NCBI GenBank assembly: GCA_021790425.1
Contig: JAJYEA010000006.1
Location: 1 to 64,000 of the forward strand
Direction of reading: 5' to 3'
Source of the DNA: Thermoplasmata archaeon
GTDB taxonomy: Archaea; Thermoplasmatota; Thermoplasmata; Lutacidiplasmatales; UBA184
DNA length: 64,000 bases
A model generated the notes under the pieces. The model was not told the DNA's origin and did not search any database. It saw nothing but the letters and a program-made list of their open reading frames with translations. How positions within the stretch are numbered: position 1 is the stretch's first letter; every line of letters starts with the position of its first letter. Both the position numbers and the translations under genes were made by a program. Positions 1 through 8,858 of this stretch are shown here, piece after piece.

Positions 1-224
1 ATGGAGGCCCTAACCTCGAGGGCAAGGTAAAGGGAACCACCGGAAAACGGGTTTAGAGAGGGCGATTGACGGACCCAGCGCTCCAAGTCGCTGCGACATC
101 ATTTTTCACACGGTCTCCACCCTTTTGCGACGCCTCCCCTAGGAGATTCCGACTGTCTGACTGGATCTTGTCGAGACTTGGGAAGACTTGAAATACATCG
201 CTATATTGCATTAATACACTGACC

Positions 225-467
225 ATGAACACGAAAACCGTCGCCCTCGACGCGGAAGCCTACTTGAGCCTACGCCAGCACCGCCGACCGGGTGAGACTT
301 TCAGTGAGACGATCAAGCGACTGACTGGCCGAAAGAAGTCTCTCTTGGATTTTGCGGGGATCTGGAAGGACATGCCGAAGGAGGACCTCGCTAAGGTCCA
401 GTCCTTCCTTGCTGAGGGACGTCGGCGGGACAAGGTGCGCATGACCCGAATCCTCGGAGAGGCCTGA
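225..467 (+). CDS. vapB: VapB-type antitoxin (small, charged, directly upstream of a PIN toxin)
   Basis: 80-aa ORF ending 5 nt before a PIN-domain ORF; N-terminal 'TVALDAEAYLSLRQHRRPGETFSETIKRLTG' looks like archaeal DUF217-type antitoxins; TATA-like 'gctatattgc' about 25 nt upstream of the ATG. Confidence 0.75.
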   Translation: MNTKTVALDAEAYLSLRQHRRPGETFSETIKRLTGRKKSLLDFAGIWKDMPKEDLAKVQSFLAEGRRRDKVRMTRILGEA

Positions 468-472
468 CCGCC

Positions 473-859
473 TTGCGTTGCTTCGACACCTCCTTCCTCA
501 TCGACTATGTCAGGGGTGAAGGGACCGCCGTACGGAAGGTGAGGGAATTCACCGAGGAGGGGGAAAGAATGGTGGCTCCCTCTGTTGCTGTCGCCGAACT
601 GCTGGTGGGAGCTCACTACCGGGGTGGGCGGGAGCTTTCGAAAACCTTGGAACTCTTGGAGGTCCTCGAGGTTCTTCCGTTCGACTCTTCTGTGGCGGAG
701 GAGGCTGGTCGGATGGGGGCAGAATCTTTGCGGCGTGGGTCACCCCTCTTGGGGGTTGACCTACTGATCGCTGCCACCGCCCGTTTCCACCGCGGAATCT
801 TGGTCAGCCGCGACAACATCTTCTCCGGTGTTCCAGGCTTGGCTCTTGAGAACTATTGA
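473..859 (+). CDS. vapC: VapC-type PIN-domain ribonuclease toxin
   Basis: Starts 'MRCFDTSFLIDYVRG', later 'GVDLLIAATARFHRGILVSRD': acidic PIN signature positions. Confidence 0.85.
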   Translation: MRCFDTSFLIDYVRGEGTAVRKVREFTEEGERMVAPSVAVAELLVGAHYRGGRELSKTLELLEVLEVLPFDSSVAEEAGRMGAESLRRGSPLLGVDLLIAATARFHRGILVSRDNIFSGVPGLALENY

Positions 860-1148
860 TACCCACCCCTCAGTTCTCCTGTGGTCGATGCGAACTCTAT
901 CATGAAGACGGTTATCGCCATGAGCCCGAGCAGACACAGGGCCCCTCGAGGGGTGACCCCGCTCGGGGGGATCTCCTCGGGACATCCCCAGTGGGCATAA
1001 TTCGAGGGGGGTGACCTTTGTGATCGGCCCCCGGGGGATATCGCGGGCAGTCCATGGGTTCTGATTGCCCGAAGAACCAGGGTCTTATCTCAGGCGCATT
1101 CCAAGTCAATCCTGTGAATCAGGATTGGGCCGTAGGGGGGTGATTGCC

Positions 1149-1700
1149 TCATGCAATCCACCACATTCCTTTCCGCGCTTCCTCGGCCATTCGTTCCGTC
1201 CTGGACTCTGGCAGACCAGTCCAAGCAATGACCATTGTCGACACGAACCCCCAGAAGCTGACGATTCCAACCGTCAATGACAGTATCGCCGCAGGACCCG
1301 CGACTGACCAACACGCATCGCGAAAGTCGGTTAGGCTGAATGTGCTCCACCCAAGAAAAGCAGGGAAGAACGCTAGGTAGTTCAATGCATATGCTGTCCC
1401 TGCGGAGCGACGCTCTGCGAGAAGGGCCAGAAGTGCGAGGAGCAAAGCCACTGACCACCATCCAAGGGCCCAGTCCATTCCAACCTGAATGGCACTCAGG
1501 AATGTGGCTTCGGTGTAGTACGCGCATCCTCTCCAAATGGGAAGGTAGCTCGAAACAAGCACGTCAGAGAAAATCCAGATGACTACTGCGAGGATCTGGA
1601 TTAGCGAGAGGATGAATCTAAATCCCGGCCTGGGAACTCTTGGTCGACTCCAGTATCTCCGTTCAACGGTCTTGACGGGGCTCAAACCACAGTTCGTCAA
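1149..1700 (-). CDS. Hypothetical multi-pass membrane protein
   Basis: 183-aa ORF with several hydrophobic helices (e.g. 'FILSLIQILAVVIWIFSDVLV', 'WWSVALLLALLALLA'). Confidence 0.45.
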   Translation of the reverse strand: MTNCGLSPVKTVERRYWSRPRVPRPGFRFILSLIQILAVVIWIFSDVLVSSYLPIWRGCAYYTEATFLSAIQVGMDWALGWWSVALLLALLALLAERRSAGTAYALNYLAFFPAFLGWSTFSLTDFRDACWSVAGPAAILSLTVGIVSFWGFVSTMVIAWTGLPESRTERMAEEARKGMWWIA

Positions 1701-1834
1701 GCGGTACTCGCCGAAGCCATCACGCCATCATCTCCTCGGCCTTCGACAGAGGTCGTCGTTGTGGATAGGGTTATCGCTCGATAAGCACCCCTTCTCGTAG
1801 AACGCACCGGTGCCCTGCGACACTCGCGGTACGA

Positions 1835-2722
1835 CTACGGATTCCGACGACCAGTTTCCGCGTTCTCGTGTTCCTGGCGGACCCGGGGAGAAACCCATAT
1901 CTGGTACTCTTCTACCGCACGATATCCCAGTTTCTCGTAGAGGGGACGGCCCATCTCGCTCGCCTGAAGGTAGCTGATCGACCCCCCCTCCTCGATCCCG
2001 TCCTGGGCTGCCCTCCAAGTCATGGCAGTGCCAACTCCACGGTGGCGGAATGCTTCCAACGTCATGACCATGTATACTCCAACTACTGCACCGGTCGTGA
2101 CGCGGAGAGAGGTCGAAGCGGGCGAGCCCGCTACCTCGCCCAGGTAAATACCTACACCTTGCAACGAGCTGGAGTAGTTCCGCTTCGTCTCGAGCAATGC
2201 CGCAAAGAAACTCCAGATGTTGGGCCAGAACTCTAGGGGCCAGTGCGTCGTGGCTGCACCCAGTTCTTGGGAGCTCGCCATACGTCGTATCTGTAGGTCG
2301 TGAGGAAGGGAACCACCGGACTCCATGGGGAGAGGTCGCACCATGCCTGGAAGGGCGAAGACCTGCTGGAGGTGCAATTCCTCGATGACAGGCTCCATTA
2401 CGGGGACGGTCGCTGAGGTGGTCACCAACATCCAGGGAATGCTGTCGATTTCGAAAGCGCGACGGATAGCGTCTGGGAAACCTTTCACGTCCCCTGGTGA
2501 TTCGAGAGCGAAAACGGGATTGAAGGATGCCTCCGGGACCCCTGTCCTCACGAGGGTGAGATTTCCGCAACGGTCGACACGACCACCCTGAATCGAACGC
2601 GCTACCCCCTGATAAGTCTCGAGGTAGTTGTGATGGAGCTCCCGAAGCAAGTCACCGTTCGCTTCAATGTCCGCAATACGGTATGAGTGAGCACGATCTT
2701 CTGGGCCGGAAGCGTTCGGCAT
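1835..2722 (-). CDS. GNAT-family N-acetyltransferase
   Basis: C-terminal 'GVYMVMTLEAFRHRGVGTAMTWRAAQDGIEEGGSISYLQASEMGRPLYEKLGYRAVEEYQIW' carries the acetyl-CoA loop and GNAT ending. Confidence 0.8.
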   Translation of the reverse strand: MPNASGPEDRAHSYRIADIEANGDLLRELHHNYLETYQGVARSIQGGRVDRCGNLTLVRTGVPEASFNPVFALESPGDVKGFPDAIRRAFEIDSIPWMLVTTSATVPVMEPVIEELHLQQVFALPGMVRPLPMESGGSLPHDLQIRRMASSQELGAATTHWPLEFWPNIWSFFAALLETKRNYSSSLQGVGIYLGEVAGSPASTSLRVTTGAVVGVYMVMTLEAFRHRGVGTAMTWRAAQDGIEEGGSISYLQASEMGRPLYEKLGYRAVEEYQIWVSPRVRQEHENAETGRRNP

Positions 2723-2856
2723 GTGCTGGCTAAACTCAGCTCTCGATTAAGCGTTCCCGCACACTCTCTGCCAAGATCGGGCCCCAGCGACTGACCCCCC
2801 CCAACGGACGATAACCACCCAAATTGACGGGTTGAAAGGGGACCTTTTCGCCGGTG

Positions 2857-2877
2857 GGTCCCTTCGTTCAAGGGACC
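2857..2877. terminator. Hairpin downstream of the minus-strand toxin-antitoxin pair
   Basis: Perfect 8-bp inverted repeat GGTCCCTT-CGTTC-AAGGGACC; a second hairpin AGCCACC-TGG-GGTGGCT (2894-2910) reaches the toxin stop codon. Confidence 0.5.
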
Positions 2878-2908
2878 GAAACCTGAGAGAAACAGCCACC
2901 TGGGGTGG

Positions 2909-3223
2909 CTACCTCTTCTGTCCCTGCTTGGCCAGCCATTCATAGACCTCGTGCCCCATATCAAAGCGCTCGAACGTAGGGCGCCCATGAAACAACAGGT
3001 AGATCCCTCGATACCCTCGTACGCTCAGACGCCATCGACCGGGGAAGTTACGGACATGGTCCACATCTAAGTCTGGACTCCAGCGAGTGGGGTGCGCAGC
3101 GAACGCTGGGAAAACGGCTATGAACGAGTCTCGGACGTCAAGTGGCAGGGCGAGGAACTCCCTCTTTGCGCTCTCGGTGAAGTCAACGAGCTCGGCCCAA
3201 GGAGCTTCAGGCTTGGGAGCCAC
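2909..3223 (-). CDS. RelE/ParE-like toxin
   Basis: 104-aa basic ORF; 'FTESAKREFLALPLDVRDSFIAVFPAFAAHP...VRNFPGRWRLSVRGYRGIYLLFHG' resembles RelE-like fold proteins; 1-nt gap after the antitoxin ORF. Confidence 0.7.
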   Translation of the reverse strand: MAPKPEAPWAELVDFTESAKREFLALPLDVRDSFIAVFPAFAAHPTRWSPDLDVDHVRNFPGRWRLSVRGYRGIYLLFHGRPTFERFDMGHEVYEWLAKQGQKR

Positions 3224-3224
3224 C

Positions 3225-3458
3225 TCAGCGGCCCCGTGCCTTCTGACGTTCGTGTTCCTTCAACACTTCCGTTCCTGGTACGATCTTCTCGGTGCGAAGT
3301 TGACGCTCCAACTGGGCTTGTACGGTGGGGGAAACGTAGTCCTGTGCCATGGCTCGAAGAAGGTCGTCCCACGTCTGGGCGCCTGTTTTCAGATCCTGGA
3401 GCAGTCGCACGGTGGACGAGTGCACCGAGATACTCGTGAGGGGGTCTTGGGTCGACAT
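3225..3458 (-). CDS. Antitoxin of RelE-like pair
   Basis: 77 aa; 'SISVHSSTVRLLQDLKTGAQTWDDLLRAMAQDY' is similar to the antitoxin at 4511-4741; immediately precedes the toxin. Confidence 0.65.
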   Translation of the reverse strand: MSTQDPLTSISVHSSTVRLLQDLKTGAQTWDDLLRAMAQDYVSPTVQAQLERQLRTEKIVPGTEVLKEHERQKARGR

Positions 3459-3494
3459 ACAATTATAACAATCTCGGTAATTGTATAAATTGTT
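3459..3494. promoter_or_regulatory. AT-rich imperfect inverted repeat (candidate promoter/autoregulatory operator of the minus-strand TA pair)
   Basis: ACAATTATAACAAT ... AATTGTATAAATTGT in otherwise GC-rich DNA, directly at the antitoxin start; contains a TATA-like element. Confidence 0.5.
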
Positions 3495-3542
3495 TGTCCC
3501 CTGTCGTCCGGGTGCCGTCTTGCTCTACTCTGTCGAGGTCAA

Positions 3543-3559
3543 CCCCCCCGTTGGGGGGG
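3543..3559. repeat. Short hairpin of homopolymeric arms
   Basis: CCCCCCC-GTT-GGGGGGG. Confidence 0.5.
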
Positions 3560-3775
3560 TCTCCCCGAGAACCCCCCCGCTTGTAACTCCACGGGGGTGA
3601 CCCTTTTTCCCGGTCACTGGCCGTTCAAATACCCCGTGATCAGGGTAGGGACCCGATTTTGCCGTCAGATTTCGGCATAGGCTCATGGCGGCAGCTCGCC
3701 GAGGGAGAACTCCCTGACCACGCCATCGGTCAATGCGCGACACTGAGGGAAGGCTCAAATAGACGTAATACATTT

Positions 3776-4003
3776 GTGTACAACGTGACCGAAGTCGAGG
3801 TGGCCGGGCAGGTTCATCGCGTGGGAAACAGCCTTGCGATCGTGATCCCTGCGAAGGATGCACGGCGAGCTCACCTCAAGGAAGGCGATCCTGTCCATGC
3901 AGTGCTCAGGGTGGATGTTCCTCCACCTCTTGGCTTGTTGAAGGGGAAGGTGAAGACGGACTTCAACAGGAGGAGGGAGGGCCTCTGGCGTGACCGGGTC
4001 TAG
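3776..4003 (+). CDS. AbrB/MazE-like (swapped-hairpin) antitoxin
   Basis: 'VYNVTEVEVAGQVHRVGNSLAIVIPAKDARRAHLKEGDPV' is typical AbrB fold; GTG start at 3776 preferred over the longer ORF; overlaps the downstream PIN gene by 14 nt. Confidence 0.8.
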   Translation: MYNVTEVEVAGQVHRVGNSLAIVIPAKDARRAHLKEGDPVHAVLRVDVPPPLGLLKGKVKTDFNRRREGLWRDRV

Positions 4004-4391
4004 GGTCCTCCTGGATACGTGGGCCTGGTGGGAGATCCTTCGTGGGTCTCCCAAGGGGGTTGACCTGCAGAGGAGCTACCTTGAGCCTCAGGGGACTCGC
4101 GTCTTCACGTCGTCCATCACCTTGGGAGAGATATCTGCCAAGATGACGTCGGAGGGTCAAAAGAGAGACATCCCCCTCGTGGTTGCGAGTATCCGGAGGG
4201 AAAGCGAGGTGGTTGACGTGACTCCTGAGATTGCCGTTTCGGCCGGCGTCTTGCGCCAAGACTTGAGGAAGGCTGATTCCCAAGCTAGTCTTGCCGATGC
4301 CATCGTTCTGAGCACAGCTCGCGACCTCGATGCAATCCTGGTAAGCGCAGACCCGGCCTTTGTCGGTCAACCGGATGCGACAGACCATTAG
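3990..4391 (+). CDS. vapC: PIN-domain VapC-like toxin
   Basis: 'VLLDTWAWWEILRGSPKG...TSSITLGEISAKM...SLADAIVLSTARDLDAILVSADPAF'. Confidence 0.85.
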   Translation: MTGSRVLLDTWAWWEILRGSPKGVDLQRSYLEPQGTRVFTSSITLGEISAKMTSEGQKRDIPLVVASIRRESEVVDVTPEIAVSAGVLRQDLRKADSQASLADAIVLSTARDLDAILVSADPAFVGQPDATDH

Positions 4392-4510
4392 CGCTCCTCT
4401 CCGCCCTTACCGATTTCAAAGCACCCCTTTCCGAGCCTTCTCTCGGTGTCAATCAGCAAGCAGACGAGGCAGGGCAAATGATAAATGCCATTGTTGCCAT
4501 TACCAAGCCA

Positions 4511-4741
4511 ATGAGCGCTGGACGCATGACCAGCATCCCGGTCCATTCCGAGGTGCTGCAGGAGTTGCAGGCCAAGAAGACCGGAGCCAAGACCTGGGAC
4601 CAGTTCCTCCTAGAATTGCTTGATGACTATGATCCTCCTGAATGGCTGGCTGAGCTCGAGGAACGCAGGAAGAAGGGTCGCTGGCTTCCTGCCGGCGAAC
4701 TCGATCACGTCCACGAGGGGCTCCTTCGAAAGGGGAAGTAG
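4511..4741 (+). CDS. Antitoxin of second RelE-like pair
   Basis: 'SIPVHSEVLQELQAKKTGAKTWDQFLLELLDDYDPPEWLAELE' parallels the antitoxin at 3225-3458; TATA-like 'aatgataaatg' about 26 nt upstream of ATG 4511. Confidence 0.65.
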   Translation: MSAGRMTSIPVHSEVLQELQAKKTGAKTWDQFLLELLDDYDPPEWLAELEERRKKGRWLPAGELDHVHEGLLRKGK

Positions 4742-4744
4742 CCG

Positions 4745-5047
4745 GTGCCCCTTCAGTACGTTCCTCACGCGAAGTCAAAGGAGGAGTTCGCGAAACTCCC
4801 ACCCGACATTCGGGAAGAGTTCCTCTACGCCATCCGGGGTCTCCTATACCAGCCGTTTCGGCCAGGACCGGGTTACTGGGTGAAGGAGCTGTCGGGGCAC
4901 CCCGGTCTCTGGCGGCTTCGGCTGACGACGTATCGGCGAGTCCGGATGTACTACTCGGTTGCAGGAGAGGAACTCAAGATCTACGGGTTCGGCCCTCGGG
5001 AGGGTTTCTCCGCTCGCCTACATCAGACCGATCGGTTGCGCCGGTGA
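4745..5047 (+). CDS. RelE/ParE-like toxin (second copy)
   Basis: 'KSKEEFAKLPPDIREEFLYAIRGLLYQPFRPGPGYWVKELSGHPGLWRLRLTTYRRVRMYYSV'; same order and spacing as the minus-strand pair. Confidence 0.75.
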   Translation: MPLQYVPHAKSKEEFAKLPPDIREEFLYAIRGLLYQPFRPGPGYWVKELSGHPGLWRLRLTTYRRVRMYYSVAGEELKIYGFGPREGFSARLHQTDRLRR

Positions 5048-5090
5048 ACCCCCTCACGGGCAGCCCTGAACTGGCTACCCCGAGCTCGAA

Positions 5091-6101
5091 ATGGAGAGGG
5101 GTGGCCGCTCACTTATGACAGACCCGACGTTCGTCCATCCCGTGGAGATCGTAGAGTGGAGCCGGGCGGTCGCCGAGCATAGGCTCGGTGTAGGGGCGCT
5201 CTTCTGGTCCGATCGCCACACGGTGGTTGATCCCACGGAGATTCGAAGGGCCCAGCGATTGGGCCAGCCTCTTGCCCCCTATGTCGCGCTCTTCGCGATC
5301 GAGGATGGCCAACCCCTTGCCCATGTTTGGGTGGAACGGAGAGAGTGGAGGGGCTCTAGCAGGAGAGAGACCGTGTGCGTGATCACAGACGTCGCGACCC
5401 GTTCGGATAGGCTTCGGAATGGGTATGCTAGTGCCCTCATCCGAGAGGTGCATCGACGGGAGAGGGAGAACGGTCGTCGTCTCTCTTTCCTATGGACGCA
5501 CAAGACCTGGGGGGCCCATGTTGCGTACGAGGCATTGGGCTACCGCGACGTGTTCTCAGATCCTTCGGCTATCCGAGAGCCAAGGGTAAGGAAGTCCACG
5601 TCAAGGGAAGGATACGCTGACAGGCCGGGAAGGAAGTCCGACGCGGGCCTCCTCGAAACCCTCTTCGATGCGAGCACCGGGGGCAGGTGGGGCTTCTTGC
5701 CCCGCTCCCGAGGGATCCTCCGACTTCGATTCGAGATGGGATGGCACAAGCCCAGGGACTACCATATTCTCCTCTTCCGGGGGACTCCCGTGGGGTACTT
5801 CCGAGCGCATGTGGAGGGGTGGCATCTCTTCGTCAACGAGGCCTTGGTGTCCGGCAAGGTGCATTTGCCGGCACTGCTCGATGCGATCGAGAGTCTGGGA
5901 GGTGGGAAGTGGATCTGCCTCGATTCGACCACCTTTACCCACGAGGCAAAGGATCTCCTGCGGGAAAGGGGGTTCGACGTGATTCCCAACTCCCACAGGG
6001 TCCTAATGGCAGCCTCGCTTGCTGGAGAGGCCAGACTCGATGCGGTAGTTCGGACTTGCGAGAGCGGGAGGTACTCCTCCCACAATGGTGACATGTTCTG
6101 A
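5091..6101 (+). CDS. GNAT-family acetyltransferase-like protein, possibly two-domain
   Basis: 'VITDVATRSDRLRNGYASALIREVHRRERENGRRLSFLWTHKTWGAHVAYEALGYRDV'; alternative start at ATG 5115. Confidence 0.7.
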   Translation: MERGGRSLMTDPTFVHPVEIVEWSRAVAEHRLGVGALFWSDRHTVVDPTEIRRAQRLGQPLAPYVALFAIEDGQPLAHVWVERREWRGSSRRETVCVITDVATRSDRLRNGYASALIREVHRRERENGRRLSFLWTHKTWGAHVAYEALGYRDVFSDPSAIREPRVRKSTSREGYADRPGRKSDAGLLETLFDASTGGRWGFLPRSRGILRLRFEMGWHKPRDYHILLFRGTPVGYFRAHVEGWHLFVNEALVSGKVHLPALLDAIESLGGGKWICLDSTTFTHEAKDLLRERGFDVIPNSHRVLMAASLAGEARLDAVVRTCESGRYSSHNGDMF

Positions 6102-6182
6102 GGGCACCGCAACCCCAGACGAGCGGAACCCACCCATGTCGGTGGCCGCTCAAGCGGGTTGGGTCAGGTTCTCGTTGGCTCA

Positions 6183-6725
6183 CTAGGGGTACGAAAGGCT
6201 CACCTGTAGCGACACGAGGCTTCCTCCGACATTATTCTGGCATGCAAAGCCATAGGTCCCACCATAGGTCGTGGTGACGGAGCCGTAACCCGGGGTTCGC
6301 GCATACCCTGACCAGTAGATCACACTGGACTGCGACCCAGTGTATCCCAGGACGAGCAGCTGGATAGGAGCACCGCTCTCGCCCGCAGGAGTGGTCCATT
6401 CAAGGTTGATGCGAGTGTTGCCGCTCAGGGTGACCTTGACGATGTACGGCGTGTAGCTGTCTGCCGACCCCGGACAACTGAGGCTGACCGAGGAGGGGTT
6501 GCTGGGCATCGACGTTGAGATCGAGGGAAGGAAGACCAGCAAGAGAACGAGGAGGAGCACGATCCCTATGGCGGCGGCTGCCGCGAGGATGAGAAGAAGC
6601 CTGCCCTTGCTCCGTTTCGGTGGTGGTGCGGGATAGGGGTACGCGGGAGGAGCCCCACCGAACTGGGACGGTCCAGCCGGGTAACCCTGCCCGTTGGGGG
6701 AGTAGGGCGGCGCGGATGTTGCCAT
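6183..6725 (-). CDS. Membrane-anchored protein with Pro/Tyr-rich N-terminal tail
   Basis: 'YSPNGQGYPAGPSQFGGAPPAYPYPAPPPKRSKGR' followed by one TM helix and a beta-rich domain. Confidence 0.55.
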   Translation of the reverse strand: MATSAPPYSPNGQGYPAGPSQFGGAPPAYPYPAPPPKRSKGRLLLILAAAAAIGIVLLLVLLLVFLPSISTSMPSNPSSVSLSCPGSADSYTPYIVKVTLSGNTRINLEWTTPAGESGAPIQLLVLGYTGSQSSVIYWSGYARTPGYGSVTTTYGGTYGFACQNNVGGSLVSLQVSLSYP

Positions 6726-6880
6726 GCTGGAGGCAGGAAGAGCGTTCGGCTAAGGAGAGTTGGGATAGGCAAGGTGAGCCCGGATGCTTCAGACCTCCGG
6801 GAAGCATCCCGCTTTCCTAGCGGCCGTTGGTCGTCATGCCCGCGAGAGGAAGTGCTATCCGGGGGGACGGGGTGGGGCTG

Positions 6881-7564
6881 ATGATGGAGCGGTCCCGACC
6901 CCCTGCGGAACTCCTCCTGCGTCCTCCGGTACGGCTCCAGGGGACGACGGTGGAGCTCCTGCCGCTCGAGCGGGCCCACTGGGCCGGGCTTCTGGAGGCG
7001 GCCGCGGATCCACGCATCTGGACGTACGTCCTGGGGGGACCCCGCAACACCCCGGAGAGCCTGGAGGCGGCCCTCCGCCGGCTGGAGGAGGAGCAGGAAC
7101 GGGGGGTGACCCTCCCCTTCACCGTCGTTTCTCCCGTGGGCTCCGGCCGCCCGGTGGGGCAAACGCAGTACATGGAGATCCGTCGGGAGCACCGCCGGGC
7201 CGAGATCGGTGGGACCTGGTACGCCCCCTCGCTGTGGGGGACCGGCGTGAACGTGGAAGCGAAGTACCTGCTCCTCCGGCACGCCTTCGATCACGAGGGG
7301 TTGGAGCGCGTGGAGTTCAAGACCGACGAGCGCAACGTACGCTCGCAGCGGGCGCTCGAGAAGATCGGTGCGACGCGGGAGGGCGTGTTCCGGCGGCACT
7401 CCATCACGTGGGACGGGTTCGTGCGCAACTCGGTGTACTACTCGGTGATCGCATCCGAGTGGCCCTCGGTCCGCGCGCGGCTCGAGACGATGCTCGACGC
7501 CCTTGGTCGGGGCCCCTCTCCTCCGGGCCCGGCTCCGCGGGACGCCTCCCGCGACCCTCCGTGA
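6881..7564 (+). CDS. RimJ/RimL-type GNAT acetyltransferase
   Basis: 'EIGGTWYAPSLWGTGVNVEAKYLLLRHAFDHEGLERVEFKTDERNVRSQRALEKIGATREGVFRRH'. Confidence 0.85.
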   Translation: MMERSRPPAELLLRPPVRLQGTTVELLPLERAHWAGLLEAAADPRIWTYVLGGPRNTPESLEAALRRLEEEQERGVTLPFTVVSPVGSGRPVGQTQYMEIRREHRRAEIGGTWYAPSLWGTGVNVEAKYLLLRHAFDHEGLERVEFKTDERNVRSQRALEKIGATREGVFRRHSITWDGFVRNSVYYSVIASEWPSVRARLETMLDALGRGPSPPGPAPRDASRDPP

Positions 7565-7674
7565 CGTCCGGCCGGGTCCGATCTCCCTCCCGGTACCGGC
7601 GTACCAGGTCCCCGCCGCGCGCAGCACGAACGGTCCCCCACGGCTTATATGGGCCCGCAGGTTCGAAGGGCCGG

Positions 7675-7884
7675 GTGACTGCCGTGGTGCAGAAGGTGAC
7701 GGAAGTGGTCGGATTTTCGCCGAAGAGCTTTGCCGAAGCAACGAAGAACGCGGTGGAGACCGCAGCGAAGACCGTCCGGAACATCAAGTGGTTCCGTGCG
7801 ACCGAGTTCGAGGGCGACGTGCACGATGGGAAGGTTACGAGCTACCGCACCCTGGTGCGCATCTACTTCGACTACGAAGACTGA
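7675..7884 (+). CDS. Dodecin family flavin-binding protein
   Basis: 'VTAVVQKVTEVVGFSPKSFAEATKNAVETAAKTVRNIKWFRATEFEGDVHDGKVTSYRTLVRIYFDYED' matches dodecin; in-frame GTG at 7675 with 'cttatatg' about 28 nt upstream. The listed 6784 ORF start is spurious. Confidence 0.9.
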   Translation: MTAVVQKVTEVVGFSPKSFAEATKNAVETAAKTVRNIKWFRATEFEGDVHDGKVTSYRTLVRIYFDYED

Positions 7885-7904
7885 ATCCCGCGAGGGGTGA
7901 AGCG

Positions 7905-8858
7905 ATGCCACCCCGTTTGAGCACGTTCTCCATCGTCGCCGCCGATCTCGGGCGGGCCGAGTGGGGAGTCGTGGTCCAGTCGAAGTTCCTCTCCGTGGGG
8001 AGCGTGGTCCCCTGGGCGGAGGCCCCCGCCGGGGCCATCGCCACCCAGGCCCTCGCGAACATGCGCTACGGGCCGGAGGGCCTGGCCCTCCTCCGACGGG
8101 GTCTCTCCGCCGAGGAGGTCGTCCACCGGTTGACCGCAGAGGACCCCCAAAAGGAGCATCGGCAGGTAGGGGTTGTCGACGCCCACGGCCATGCCGCCGC
8201 CTTCACCGGCGCGGAGTGCATGGAGTGGGCGGGCCACGTGGTCGGCGACGGGTTTGCCTGCCAGGGGAACATCCTCGCAGGCCCGGACGTCGTCGAGGAG
8301 ATGGCCCGGACCATGGAGGCCACGAAGGGGGACCTGGCGGACCGGCTGCTCGCGGCCCTGGCCGCCGGCCAGTCCCGCGGAGGGGACCGGCGGGGCATGC
8401 AATCCGCCGCGCTCTACGTGGCGAAGCCCGAGGGGAGCTACGGCGGCACCACGGACCGATACATCGACGTGCGGGTGGACGACCACCCGAGCCCGATCGA
8501 GGAGCTCCGCCGGGTCTTCCACCTGTACGACATGACCCTCCTGAACCGGGAGGACCCCGCGACGCTCGTGGACCTCGCGGGGGAGGTGGTGTGGGGGATC
8601 CAGCGGGACCTCCGCGCGCTCCGGTTCTACGCGGGCCCCGCCGACGGGACATGGAATCCGGAGACGGCGAAGGCGTGGGCGACGTTCCTCGGGGTCCACA
8701 ATTTCGAGAACCGGGAACGGAGCGACGGGAAGGCCTGGCCCTCCGTGCTGGGGTACTTGCACGTTCTCGCCTCCCCGTCGCGACCATCCCGGGGCAAGGC
8801 GCGGAAGTCCTCGAAGTCGCGCGCGAGGTCGGGCACGAAGGCCCGCCGGAGATCGTGA
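7905..8858 (+). CDS. DUF1028 Ntn-hydrolase-like protein
   Basis: 'STFSIVAADLGRAEWGVVVQSKFLSVGSVVPWAEAPAGAIATQALANMRYGPEGL' and 'FACQGNILAGPDVVEEM'; C-terminal peptidoglycan-binding-like segment. Confidence 0.85.
   Translation: MPPRLSTFSIVAADLGRAEWGVVVQSKFLSVGSVVPWAEAPAGAIATQALANMRYGPEGLALLRRGLSAEEVVHRLTAEDPQKEHRQVGVVDAHGHAAAFTGAECMEWAGHVVGDGFACQGNILAGPDVVEEMARTMEATKGDLADRLLAALAAGQSRGGDRRGMQSAALYVAKPEGSYGGTTDRYIDVRVDDHPSPIEELRRVFHLYDMTLLNREDPATLVDLAGEVVWGIQRDLRALRFYAGPADGTWNPETAKAWATFLGVHNFENRERSDGKAWPSVLGYLHVLASPSRPSRGKARKSSKSRARSGTKARRRS

Noticed and set aside
942-1020. Repeated GGGGTGACC-like motifs and CCCCTCGAGGGG palindrome, considered as a CRISPR or mobile-element repeat
   Set aside because: Too short and irregularly spaced; no conserved repeat-spacer pattern and no transposase nearby.
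6784-7674. N-terminal part of the 366-aa ORF containing dodecin
   Set aside because: Only the last 69 codons match a protein family; the upstream part is out of frame with the GNAT gene and low complexity.
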